Shown here one piece after another: positions 10,501 to 17,749 of a DNA stretch of 44,511 nt. A program made the translations under genes and the position numbers. Position 1 is the first letter of the stretch. The number at the start of each line of letters is the position of its first letter. The DNA comes from Bacillota bacterium. GTDB lineage: Bacteria; Bacillota; Bacilli; Bacillales; Cytobacillaceae. Location of the stretch: positions 1 through 44,511 of the forward strand of contig JAEWIG010000054.1 in the NCBI GenBank assembly GCA_023387295.1, written 5' to 3'. The notes under the pieces are model-generated. The model did not search any database, was not told the DNA's origin, and saw only the letters and a program-made list of their open reading frames with translations.

Positions 10501-10978
10501 CCGGCAGAATTTTATTCAATGCATTACACTGAACAATCAACAGATATTTATACAATTCATCATTTTTGTTTTCTTCTTTGAATGAATACACCTTATCCAT
10601 ATCAAGACCATCTATCTCTAGATGAATCGCCTCTGTCAGAATTTGCGGTTTAAAGTTGTTCTCTTCATCAGTGAATACACGTACATGAGAAGGTAAATAA
10701 CCATTCACTTCCATAAACCTTAAAGCCGCAAAGCGATTAAACCAAGTATATGCAACTTCTTCCATTACTTGTTCAAAACCTTTATCGTTAATCTTAATAA
10801 TCAATGCTCTTCTCTGCTTCTTTTCCACATCGGTTAAAATCTTACCATTGATGCTATCTGCATTGGCATCAATGATATTTTTTTCTGAGATTCCATATTG
10901 TAAAGCTTTCTGGGTTACTCGCTCAATTAATTCAGTACGTGCCCAGACAGCATATTTCTTTATCGCATTCTTATCCAT
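7508..10978 (-). CDS. pglX: BREX site-specific adenine-N6 DNA methyltransferase PglX
   Basis: 1156 residues, the usual size for type I BREX PglX. The methyltransferase core has TPDWIVRYMV at 241-250, the SAM-binding motif DPCMGSGH at 307-314 and the catalytic NPPY at 480-483. The variable middle and C-terminal part (about 550-1000) would carry target recognition, and the last 80 residues are charged and coiled-coil-like. PglX methylates the second-last adenine of a nonpalindromic motif to mark self DNA; without it BREX is toxic or inactive (family knowledge). The recognition sequence cannot be read from the protein. No homopolymer-mediated frameshift is seen, unlike phase-variable pglX genes elsewhere. 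It starts 10 bp after brxC. Confidence 0.96.
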   Translation of the reverse strand: MDKNAIKKYAVWARTELIERVTQKALQYGISEKNIIDANADSINGKILTDVEKKQRRALIIKINDKGFEQVMEEVAYTWFNRFAALRFMEVNGYLPSHVRVFTDEENNFKPQILTEAIHLEIDGLDMDKVYSFKEENKNDELYKYLLIVQCNALNKILPGMFQKISDYTELLLPDNLLREGSVIQQMIEIIPEEDWKDAVQIIGWLYQYYNSVPKDTVFANLKKNIKIKKEDIPAATQLFTPDWIVRYMVENSLGRLWYEGHPDETLKANWKYYLDEAEQEAEVQAQLDKIREEYKGMKPEDIKCIDPCMGSGHILVYMFDVLMQIYESYGYNAREAVDSILKNNLYGLDIDDRAAQLAYFAVMMKARQYDRRFFSRNIQPHIHVIVESNNISSDSIDYFSNGKPELKAAIKSIIDEMHDAKEYGSILNITNVDYETLYARFYEMQDEVSLFKKQVVEQLLPLVQVAQAIAQKYDIVVTNPPYMAAGNMDIKLSTYLKKYFPEFKSDFFSAFIVRCENYAKQGGYCAFLSPYVWMFIQSYESLRLNTISEHSLISLIQFEYSAFEEATVPICAFVIGMNSLDYKGMFVRLTDFRGGMDVQKERTLFAISDHDCGYYYEMQISKCLEVPGYPIAFWENDSTMELFKNPNIALVAFSDGQILTGDNNRFLRLLWEVDATTIKKEGSWMFHAKGGEFRKWYGNIEYVVNWKPEAINFYKKDKIARFPKEEILFRRGITWSLISTNPIFGVRLLTEDVTFNKAAATVLFNDESKIEYCMGLLNSAVINKLTKLINPTLNNNIKDILAMPLIECKDKNEEVKILVEQCIAISKADWDSFETSWNFSVHPFISYRSGAGYADVPMEKWKYKIADAFRSWKSKTEAQFNQLKSNEEELNRIFINIYGLEDELKSEIEDKDITVRKADLARDIKSLISYAVGCMFGRYSLDVEGLVFAGGEWDDRKYTSYPADTDNIIPICDDEYFEDDIVGRFVKFVETVYGKETLDENLKFIADALGGKGMPKDIIRNYFLNNFFADHCKTYQKRPIYWLFDSGKKNGFKCLIYMHRYQPDTIARIRTDYVHEQQARYRTAILDLEQRIHSATTSERVKLNKQLTKLKDQESELRTYEEKIHHLADQMIPIDLDDGVKVNYEKFQEVLAKIK

Positions 10979-10988
10979 ACATGTCTCC

Positions 10989-13900
10989 TTAGTTTAACTT
11001 AATTCCATCACAGTTCTTCATAAGTTGTTTTAAATGGCTTCTTACTGTTTCAACATATGCATCAATATCCGCCTCAGTCTCCAATGTTTTTGTAGGGAAT
11101 ATTGTCTGTCTATGATAAGCCTTAATAACTTTCTTAACCTCACCATACCCGTTTGAATTTTCCTTAACTATCGGAGTTTGTTTTGACTCTACCGGCTTTA
11201 ACAATGATTCAATACGCTCACAAGCACTGTCTTTATACTGCCACATTGGTGGTATTAATCCGTCTAATAATGCTAAGCTTTTTGTCTCTGCTATACGTTC
11301 TTTTTTCTGTACAAAAAAGTTATCCGCAGATTCAACTACATTCTTAACCTTACTATCCATATTTGCCACTGTATGAATTTCTTCAAGGCATTGTCGAACA
11401 ATTTCCGATAATTCTTCACGCTTAACTTCTAACATTTTATCATGAGCATTTTTCACTATACTAATCAAACCATTTAACTCAGGAATACGTTTATAATCAT
11501 ATTTTCCCCCATTACTTGGAACTAAAGTAATTAAACGAATTTGATTTAATGCCTGATTTGCTTCCTCTTCTTTTGCTAGATAATCCAAATCATTTCTAAG
11601 GTCGTTTTCAAATTTTACAGCTGAATCAAATAGTATTACTTGATTATTAAAGAAACTTTCAACCTTTGACATATCATCCTTATTATCATAAAGATCGTCT
11701 TCTTTCTTAATCACACGATCAATTAATGCAATATTATCCTTTTGTTGCGAAAGTACATCATTCATTAAAGCGATAGCGGACTGTACCAATGATTTATCTG
11801 GATACTTGTGCCCATCATAACGTTTATTTAATTGTTCGTAATGATCCTTTTGTTCGTTAAACTTATCAATAATAAATTTAATTAAATTATCCTCATCGTT
11901 TGGAACGTCCATTATATCAAAGTATTCTCGTAAGAATTCTTTCACTTCTTTCATTTTCGTTGCTGACACTACTACACGTTTACTAATATTGGTCTTTCCA
12001 ATTTCGCTCTTTTTACGTAACATATCTGGAAGTTTTGTATTATCAGGTTGAATGGTGGATCCAGCATATTTAATCGTAACTTTTTGGTTATAAATCAGTT
12101 GCGCAGCTACTGCAGCAATATCAATTTCTTTCCAACCATATGGTATTGCTTGATATCGGCTTTGAATATCTGCCATAGACGTAGGAAGATTTTTTCTTAC
12201 TTGCATTTCTAGATATTCTTCCATCTTAGCTGCAGCATCTCGATTATCTTCCATTCCTGGTAGTACTCCATCGTTAGCTGACCCATTCAATATAGCCATA
12301 ATGTCAGCATCTGATTCAGCATTCTTCGTAATTAAACCTAAATCGCTATATACATGAGATACCAAATATTCTAACGCTTGGTCAATTTTTGACTTTGCTT
12401 CACCACTTTTAATTTCTATATGCTCACCATCAACATAAAAAGTGGCTTTTTCAATTGCTTTTTTCAAATCTTCCATAGCAGATAATTCATACTGATTTGC
12501 TTCTTCTTGCTGATCACGAATGATATCTTGTACTGATTTTGGTAGTTGACTTACATTACGTTGTTTTACATATTTACGAATCTTCATTGCACTTTCTAAA
12601 TCTTCATAATAGGAGCTATCATTTAAAACAACAATAGCTTGACCTGACGATTCGTTCAGTAATCGTAGTTCCAATTTATCAACTGCATCCGTTGCTACAG
12701 TTAAGAATTTTAGTTTCATACCTCCTGTAGCAGCCCCTACCGTAATCCCATCTACCATTTGGTCAAATGCAAAGTCATATTTTCCATAACGATATTTCTT
12801 AGTTATATATATATCTCCATAAATCATATGTGCAATTTTTTCTACAATTGCTGCGGTATCAACATTGGTATCTTTTATTTCTTTTTGGATATCTTGCTCT
12901 TCATCTGTTAAGAAATTATAAGTATCTCCTGTTCGCGCAATATAATTTTGGCTCATTAAACGATTAAGAGAATCTCGAACTGCTTCTCTCATTGTAATCT
13001 TGTCCATGCGTATATCATCTGCCATAAGAATTGCTATATTATCGATATTCGCCTTGATATCATCAATGTATCGAATGAGATATAATAATTTCAATACATC
13101 AACATCTTGTTCTTCTATTCCATTGCCATCAGCTGCTGCACGAGAACATCTCTCAATAACACGACGAATGCTACCATCTAAGAATGTATGCACAGTATCA
13201 TAAAAATGGAAAAATGGAACTAGGGCAAACTCATCTTTATCTTGTATCTTTTGCACTGCTTCCTGGAAGCCCGAAAGCATAGAACGCTCTCCACCAGATA
13301 AATGCTTACCAGAGTTACCATGTTTTCTGATTTCAGCAAATACTTTCTGCATAATAATAAATTGATATGGTACAAATGGGAAGTTAACAACAAATTCGCT
13401 TGGTCCAGTATATCCTTTTATGTCTAAAATTGAATCTGAAAAGCTAAATAAATTTCTAAGTACGGAATCATTATTGTTATATACCTGTTCTAAATCACTC
13501 ATTACCTCAGGTTTTTTCTTAAGAATACGCTTTTGTATCACTTCATCTACGGAAGAAGAAGACAAACTGAGTCTAGTTTTGAAACGTGCCTGAATTCTTG
13601 AGAATTCATCCGCGCGTACTTTGATTATCTCATCAATTGCTTCCTGTCCGGTACACATAACCCATACTTTTCCTTTACATTCACTACCTATTTTTTCAGT
13701 TAATGATTGAAGATTTAATAACATATCTGTATCTGTACCAACATATTGTCCAACCTCGTCAATCATGAATAGCAGACGGAAATTATCTGGTTTTGCATTA
13801 ACATATTCTTCCATCTCGGAAACTAATTGAGCAATACTCATTTCCGTCGTTTCCGTACCATCAAACCAGTTACGAGCAGCTGTTTCACTCATCCCAAGCA

Positions 13901-14537
13901 CTTCCATTAATGTTTCCACAACATCATCTTCAAAAAAAGCAAAAGCATCTCGTGTCTCTAACCAGCTAGATCCATTCTTATCTTCAAAAACACGACGGAA
14001 TTCTTCTGTCTTGCCACGCTTTTGAATAAACTGTTCTAATTTTGCTACTTTTAAGTTCTCACCATAAAAGCCAAGATGATTATAAAACATCTTGGCAAAG
14101 ACACGAAGTACTGCTGTCTTATCTTTATTAATTGGGCCTTCAATATCTATATTGAAAAGAATCGTCTCTGTCTCTCCCTTTGTTGCTTTATCAATCAACA
14201 TAAAAGTTGCCGGATCATCTTCGAATTTCTTACGGAAACGTTCTACTGTCTTCACACCATTTACATCTTTATTTTTTAATGTATAAGAAAGCATCTTAAG
14301 GAAATGAGATTTACCGCTTCCAAAGAATCCCGAAATCCATACCCCAATATCAGCAGTGGCTTCATCAAATGAATCACTATAATAGTTAAAGAAGGTAATA
14401 AAATGCTTCTTTAGTTCTTTGGTGATTACATATTCATTTAATTCTTGTTCCAGCACATCATCAGCAGATTGATCCACCTTAATAACACCATTAATTTTAC
14501 GGTTAATATCATCTGTAAACATCTCACGTATAATCAT
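10989..14537 (-). CDS. brxC: BREX large P-loop ATPase BrxC
   Basis: 1182 residues. Walker A GFFGSGKSHFL lies at 70-80 and Walker B LLFMIDEVGQ at 255-264, with a further sensor-like block WVMCTGQEAIDEI soon after; the C-terminal half is helical and coiled-coil-rich. This layout and length match BrxC (DUF499/PglY-like) of type I BREX, an essential ATPase whose exact step is still debated. It starts 13 bp after brxB with an AGGGAGGAAATTT ribosome site. The Walker lysine and acidic residues are present, so ATP hydrolysis is expected. Confidence in identity is high because of both the sequence and its place in the six-gene order. Confidence 0.95.
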   Translation of the reverse strand: MIIREMFTDDINRKINGVIKVDQSADDVLEQELNEYVITKELKKHFITFFNYYSDSFDEATADIGVWISGFFGSGKSHFLKMLSYTLKNKDVNGVKTVERFRKKFEDDPATFMLIDKATKGETETILFNIDIEGPINKDKTAVLRVFAKMFYNHLGFYGENLKVAKLEQFIQKRGKTEEFRRVFEDKNGSSWLETRDAFAFFEDDVVETLMEVLGMSETAARNWFDGTETTEMSIAQLVSEMEEYVNAKPDNFRLLFMIDEVGQYVGTDTDMLLNLQSLTEKIGSECKGKVWVMCTGQEAIDEIIKVRADEFSRIQARFKTRLSLSSSSVDEVIQKRILKKKPEVMSDLEQVYNNNDSVLRNLFSFSDSILDIKGYTGPSEFVVNFPFVPYQFIIMQKVFAEIRKHGNSGKHLSGGERSMLSGFQEAVQKIQDKDEFALVPFFHFYDTVHTFLDGSIRRVIERCSRAAADGNGIEEQDVDVLKLLYLIRYIDDIKANIDNIAILMADDIRMDKITMREAVRDSLNRLMSQNYIARTGDTYNFLTDEEQDIQKEIKDTNVDTAAIVEKIAHMIYGDIYITKKYRYGKYDFAFDQMVDGITVGAATGGMKLKFLTVATDAVDKLELRLLNESSGQAIVVLNDSSYYEDLESAMKIRKYVKQRNVSQLPKSVQDIIRDQQEEANQYELSAMEDLKKAIEKATFYVDGEHIEIKSGEAKSKIDQALEYLVSHVYSDLGLITKNAESDADIMAILNGSANDGVLPGMEDNRDAAAKMEEYLEMQVRKNLPTSMADIQSRYQAIPYGWKEIDIAAVAAQLIYNQKVTIKYAGSTIQPDNTKLPDMLRKKSEIGKTNISKRVVVSATKMKEVKEFLREYFDIMDVPNDEDNLIKFIIDKFNEQKDHYEQLNKRYDGHKYPDKSLVQSAIALMNDVLSQQKDNIALIDRVIKKEDDLYDNKDDMSKVESFFNNQVILFDSAVKFENDLRNDLDYLAKEEEANQALNQIRLITLVPSNGGKYDYKRIPELNGLISIVKNAHDKMLEVKREELSEIVRQCLEEIHTVANMDSKVKNVVESADNFFVQKKERIAETKSLALLDGLIPPMWQYKDSACERIESLLKPVESKQTPIVKENSNGYGEVKKVIKAYHRQTIFPTKTLETEADIDAYVETVRSHLKQLMKNCDGIKLN

Positions 14538-14550
14538 CTAAATTTCCTCC

Positions 14551-15108
14551 CTAAATCACATTAAAAGCTCTATAATAATCATTTGGCTTCAATTTATCAA
14601 ATAATTTTGTATGATGTCCATCAAATACCCCTGGATAGAAAACTAATACTGGAATATCTGAAAAATGTGGTTGTAATGCTTCTAGTAAAGAGTGCACTCT
14701 CATAAAAGGATATACTTCCCCTACGCCTGTAAGTACTAATACATCACCCATTTCGTGTGGATCATACTGCATCTTATCTATAAAAGCTTGTTCTGTTGCA
14801 ATGGAATGCATTTGATTCAATAAATACTCTTTACCCTTTTTCTCTTCCATCTTTGGAATACTTTTTGTAATACGTTTATCATCACATATGGTAATAAAGG
14901 TTTCATATAAGTTAACAATTCTTAAGTGGCATGTTAAAGAATGATCTGTTTTTATCTGTTCTATGAAATGCCTAATGATCATTTCTTCATTTGGTTCGTA
15001 ACAAAAGAATTGTATATTAACTTCATTACTTAAGCCCTTACCTTCTAAGAAATCTTTACTTTGTATTAATTCTCTTACTTTATCTAAACGAGATTTTATA
15101 TTCTCCAT
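14551..15108 (-). CDS. brxB: BREX protein BrxB (DUF1788)
   Basis: 185 residues, within the usual 180-200 of BrxB. It begins with the helix SRLDKVRELIQSKDFL, followed by NIQFFCYEPNEE and, further on, VLVLTGVGEVYPFMRVHSL and PVLVFYPGVFDG, which are typical DUF1788 blocks. BrxB is a small core protein of type I BREX needed for defence; it has no assigned catalytic motif and I see none. It lies 12 bp after brxA and 13 bp before brxC in the operon. Identity rests on the family blocks plus the conserved gene order. Confidence 0.93.
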   Translation of the reverse strand: MENIKSRLDKVRELIQSKDFLEGKGLSNEVNIQFFCYEPNEEMIIRHFIEQIKTDHSLTCHLRIVNLYETFITICDDKRITKSIPKMEEKKGKEYLLNQMHSIATEQAFIDKMQYDPHEMGDVLVLTGVGEVYPFMRVHSLLEALQPHFSDIPVLVFYPGVFDGHHTKLFDKLKPNDYYRAFNVI

Positions 15109-15120
15109 CTCTTACCTCCA

Positions 15121-15726
15121 TCATAGAAAACAATTAAATGCCGGCAATGTTATTTCATCATTATTGCATCTAATTGCATTCTCCAGTGCATTATTGATCA
15201 GTACCGGATTTAATTGTTGTGCCTTCCCAGAGTCAAGATAATCATTTTCTATCAATATTCTTTTAATCACTGATTTCATTTTTTTGATCGTAGACTCTTT
15301 CCACTCTGCAACAAGATCATCCTGTTCTTGTAAACGCATGAAAAATACATTAATATCCCTATCACTGAAAGCGAAATCCATTTGTCTAAACTTTTCTCCT
15401 ATCACTGTAATCATGAATTCCCACATGATACGATTTTGCTTCATTATTGCATACAAGCATACTTGCTTAGAAACCTCAACGGGTGAATCAGCAACAACCT
15501 TTATTAAGTCCCTATCATCCATTGCATGTAAGCGTTTCAAACATACACTAGCTATATTTTTAAGCATTCTTTCTGTGGGATATTGAAACAAATTTTCACT
15601 AAAAACTTTTAAGATGATTTCTTCATCTGTAAGTCCTTCTGCAATTAATTTTGCAACCGTCCTTGTTTCATAAAACAGAAACTGCTCTCTTGTTAAAGAT
15701 CCATTATAAGGTACTGAACTATCCAT
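15121..15726 (-). CDS. brxA: BREX protein BrxA (DUF1819)
   Basis: 201 residues, the expected length for DUF1819 (BrxA). The opening block LTREQFLFYETRTVAKLI is characteristic, and the rest is helical, consistent with the winged-helix, DNA-binding, NusB-like fold reported for BrxA. It is the first core BREX gene. Its ATG overlaps the stop codon of the upstream XRE regulator by 8 bases (ATGGATAG), so translation of the two is coupled. In some hosts BrxA is dispensable for defence; nothing in the sequence tells whether that holds here. Confidence 0.93.
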   Translation of the reverse strand: MDSSVPYNGSLTREQFLFYETRTVAKLIAEGLTDEEIILKVFSENLFQYPTERMLKNIASVCLKRLHAMDDRDLIKVVADSPVEVSKQVCLYAIMKQNRIMWEFMITVIGEKFRQMDFAFSDRDINVFFMRLQEQDDLVAEWKESTIKKMKSVIKRILIENDYLDSGKAQQLNPVLINNALENAIRCNNDEITLPAFNCFL

Positions 15727-15976
15727 TTTTACGCTTCCCTTCGATGCTTAATTTCATTTGCACTACCTCTTTAGTTTCAGGTAAGATTTCAACTATCTCA
15801 TCTAAGGTACAGTCCATCTTCCTGCATATCCTCACTAGTATTTCCATTGAAACAAATTCGTTATGTGAAAGTTTAGCAAGTGTGTTTTGGCTAATTCCTA
15901 CAAACGTAGCAAACTCTGTTTTCTTTAGGTTTTTATCTATTAATAACTTAAATAGTTTGTTGTAGCATACATCCAT
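15719..15976 (-). CDS. Small XRE/Cro-type regulator heading the BREX operon
   Basis: 85 residues, almost entirely one helix-turn-helix of the HTH_26/Cro-C1 type: helix 2 TEFATFVGI, turn, recognition helix SQNTLAKLSHNE, then the typical tail MEILVRICRKMDCTLDEIVEI. The ATG at 15976 follows AAGGAGG. The gene overlaps brxA by 8 bases and lies just downstream of a promoter covered by a 9-bp inverted repeat (16007-16027), so it probably represses its own promoter and the whole BREX-Gabija operon. It is unrelated in size to the WYL-type BrxR found before many proteobacterial BREX loci and looks like a Firmicutes replacement for it. Confidence 0.88.
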   Translation of the reverse strand: MDVCYNKLFKLLIDKNLKKTEFATFVGISQNTLAKLSHNEFVSMEILVRICRKMDCTLDEIVEILPETKEVVQMKLSIEGKRKNG

Positions 15977-16006
15977 AATAGTTTGTCCTCCTTATGTTCT
16001 TCGGGC

Positions 16007-16030
16007 AATACACTTAATAAGTGTATTATA
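16007..16030 (-). promoter_or_regulatory. BREX operon promoter with overlapping operator palindrome
   Basis: On the minus strand an extended -10 element, TGA-TATAAT, occupies 16033-16025. The perfect 9-bp inverted repeat AATACACTT-aat-AAGTGTATT (16007-16027) covers the end of the -10 and the likely transcription start. The -35 region (about 16048-16053, TTTATT) is weak, as is usual with an extended -10. A repressor bound to the palindrome would block RNA polymerase; the adjacent XRE protein is the obvious candidate. The leader is short and ends in AAGGAGG before the XRE ATG. Confidence 0.7.
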
Positions 16031-16136
16031 TCATAGTTAGATGTGAGAATAAAATTATTTTCTTTGTATTTGCAAAGTTTTTTAATATGTATGCGGTGAT
16101 TTTGTGTTAATCTGTTCTGTCATGTTAAGCTATATC

Positions 16137-16304
16137 TTATCTCATTCTTATTAATTCAACTTTATAAAAAATATGATAATCATCCATTTCAGCAATAAAA
16201 AAGAACCAAAATAGAGAATTACTCCCCCATCTTGATTCATATTGTATTCATCTAATAACACGACGTTTATCATTCTTCTCCCAATCCAAATAAAGGATCC
16301 TCAA
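16137..16304 (-). pseudogene. Possible decayed short reading frame
   Basis: A minus-strand frame from TTG at 16304 to TAA at 16137 reads as protein-like sequence (RILYLDWEKNDKRR ... FFIAEMDDYHIFYKVELI) but has one in-frame TGA after the first 18 codons. An alternative frame from the ATG at about 16273, with a GGGAGAAGA ribosome site, gives 40 hydrophobic residues. Neither resembles a family I know. The stretch 15977-16308 otherwise holds only the BREX promoter. Low confidence that anything here is or was a gene. Confidence 0.2.
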
Positions 16305-16308
16305 TAAA

Positions 16309-17592
16309 TTAGTAGAAATCATCCATATTTGCCCGATATTCTGCATCCATCTCTGCCTTAAATTCATGCATTTGATTTAAGCAAGCATCTATATCATCCA
16401 GAGCATTATTAATAGACTCAAAAAAATTTCCAACATGAATAAAATCAAATCGTTTATTGCTTTTAAAGTAATGTTCCATATTTTTAGAAACTGGATAACG
16501 AAACTTACTAGCATCTGAATCGATATTATGAACTTGCCTACAGTAATCTTCTATAATTCCAAGATATTCTTTATCATCTTCAGATTGAGCATATTCTAAT
16601 AGAAAAGGCTCTATCTCATTCCACATACCAGAAATACTATGTTTCCTGTCTAGTAATACTTTACATCTATTTTGAAAATTCTCACCTGTCTCTTCGAACC
16701 AAATTGTCTTCAAACTTAACTCTACACAATTCCGATATAAATAACACATGGGCATAAACAGAAGATTCTTTATTTCATTATTCCCAGCTTCCGTCTTTTT
16801 TTTCATATACCATTTTAGATAATTTGCTGTCTCATGATAAGCTTTGGTATATGGGTAAAAATCTTCCCTCAGATAGCCATATCCAACTACAGATTGGCTA
16901 TAATAATACCCACCTTCCTCTATAAACATTGGATGTAATTTCTTCCATTCTTCTGCTTCATTTTCGTCTTGTACATACCACTTATCAATAATTTCAAACG
17001 CAGCTTCAAATTTATTTGCAAACTTCACCAAATCAATATGGGTCTGTTTTTCAAACACTCTTTTTATGTTAAATTGTCCACCTAACCCCCACTCATCCTC
17101 TTCCCAATAGATATGAAATGGATATCGGAAAGAATCCGATTCCTTATCCATAACAGATATATCAGTAAAATATTGTTGTAACCATTCTAACTCTTCCATT
17201 GGTCTCAAATAGGATGCAACTTGTTCAACTGCTGATAGAATTTTTGATAAATCATGGAAAGTTTCCTTGAGAAATTCCTTACGTTCTTCCCTATCTAGTA
17301 TATATTTAAATCCTAGTGCTTTTAATCCCAACTCAATACTGTGCCTATATAAAAAGGCTAATGAAAAGAAATATGTATCTAGCTGAGCAATGTTTGAATT
17401 ATCCGTTTCAAGAAGATAGGATGTAACTAAATGTGCCGCATATTTAAAGTTTCTAGCATATGAATAACATTCTGAGGAAATCTCAGTTGACGCTATAATT
17501 CGAACCAAATACTCTGAGTGTCTATCAAACTTATCTAATATAGTATCCTTTTCTGGATACATATTAGATAATAATCTTTCTGGTGTGTTCAT
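16309..17592 (-). CDS. Uncharacterised protein with two HEPN-like repeats
   Basis: 427 residues from the ATG at 17592, which follows AGGAGAG; a longer frame back to 17703 would run through an inverted-repeat region and is rejected. The protein contains an internal duplication. Block one has LYRHSIELGLKAL (81-93), HDLSKIL (113-119) and DSFRYP (153-158); block two has LYRNCVELSLKTI (285-297), KHSISGMW (317-324) and SKFRYP (362-367). The helix pattern YR[HN]xxEL.LK followed by a His helix is what I associate with HEPN-like helical domains, but the catalytic RX4-6H motif is not evident, so it may be a non-nuclease or an atypical HEPN. No membrane segment or signal peptide. It lies between the CoiA-UvrD gene and BREX. 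Function unknown; a defence role is inferred only from location. Confidence 0.75.
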   Translation of the reverse strand: MNTPERLLSNMYPEKDTILDKFDRHSEYLVRIIASTEISSECYSYARNFKYAAHLVTSYLLETDNSNIAQLDTYFFSLAFLYRHSIELGLKALGFKYILDREERKEFLKETFHDLSKILSAVEQVASYLRPMEELEWLQQYFTDISVMDKESDSFRYPFHIYWEEDEWGLGGQFNIKRVFEKQTHIDLVKFANKFEAAFEIIDKWYVQDENEAEEWKKLHPMFIEEGGYYYSQSVVGYGYLREDFYPYTKAYHETANYLKWYMKKKTEAGNNEIKNLLFMPMCYLYRNCVELSLKTIWFEETGENFQNRCKVLLDRKHSISGMWNEIEPFLLEYAQSEDDKEYLGIIEDYCRQVHNIDSDASKFRYPVSKNMEHYFKSNKRFDFIHVGNFFESINNALDDIDACLNQMHEFKAEMDAEYRANMDDFY

Positions 17593-17621
17593 TGTATTCT
17601 CTCCTAATATATTCTTATTTA

Positions 17622-17680
17622 GCAAGCAGGGCAAGGTTGTACACACCTTGCAATTTTGTGCTTGTTGGGGAAGCCCCCAA
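17622..17680. other. oriT-like nested inverted repeats
   Basis: A GC-rich block in an AT-rich intergenic region (17593-17749). It contains an inner inverted repeat GCAAGGT (17631-17637) / ACCTTGC (17645-17651), an outer pair CAAGCA (17623-17628) / TGCTTG (17659-17664), and right after it a second hairpin TTGGGG (17665-17670) - AAGC - CCCCAA (17675-17680). An imperfect nested repeat next to a short GC-rich hairpin is the usual architecture of a relaxase-recognised origin of transfer, with nicking expected near the edge of the repeat. No terminator U-tract follows on either strand. The assignment is from structure, not from a matched nick site; the relaxase gene is 3.9 kb away. Confidence 0.45.
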
Positions 17681-17749
17681 TTCCCTCTATTACCCCAATA
17701 CATGCATTGCCATATATCTAAAATATAGTATGTATCACATTAAAATCAT

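Noticed and set aside
7508..10978. Phase-variable pglX
   Set aside because: I looked for long homopolymer tracts or inverted partial copies able to switch the frame; only ordinary short A/T runs are present and the frame is intact.
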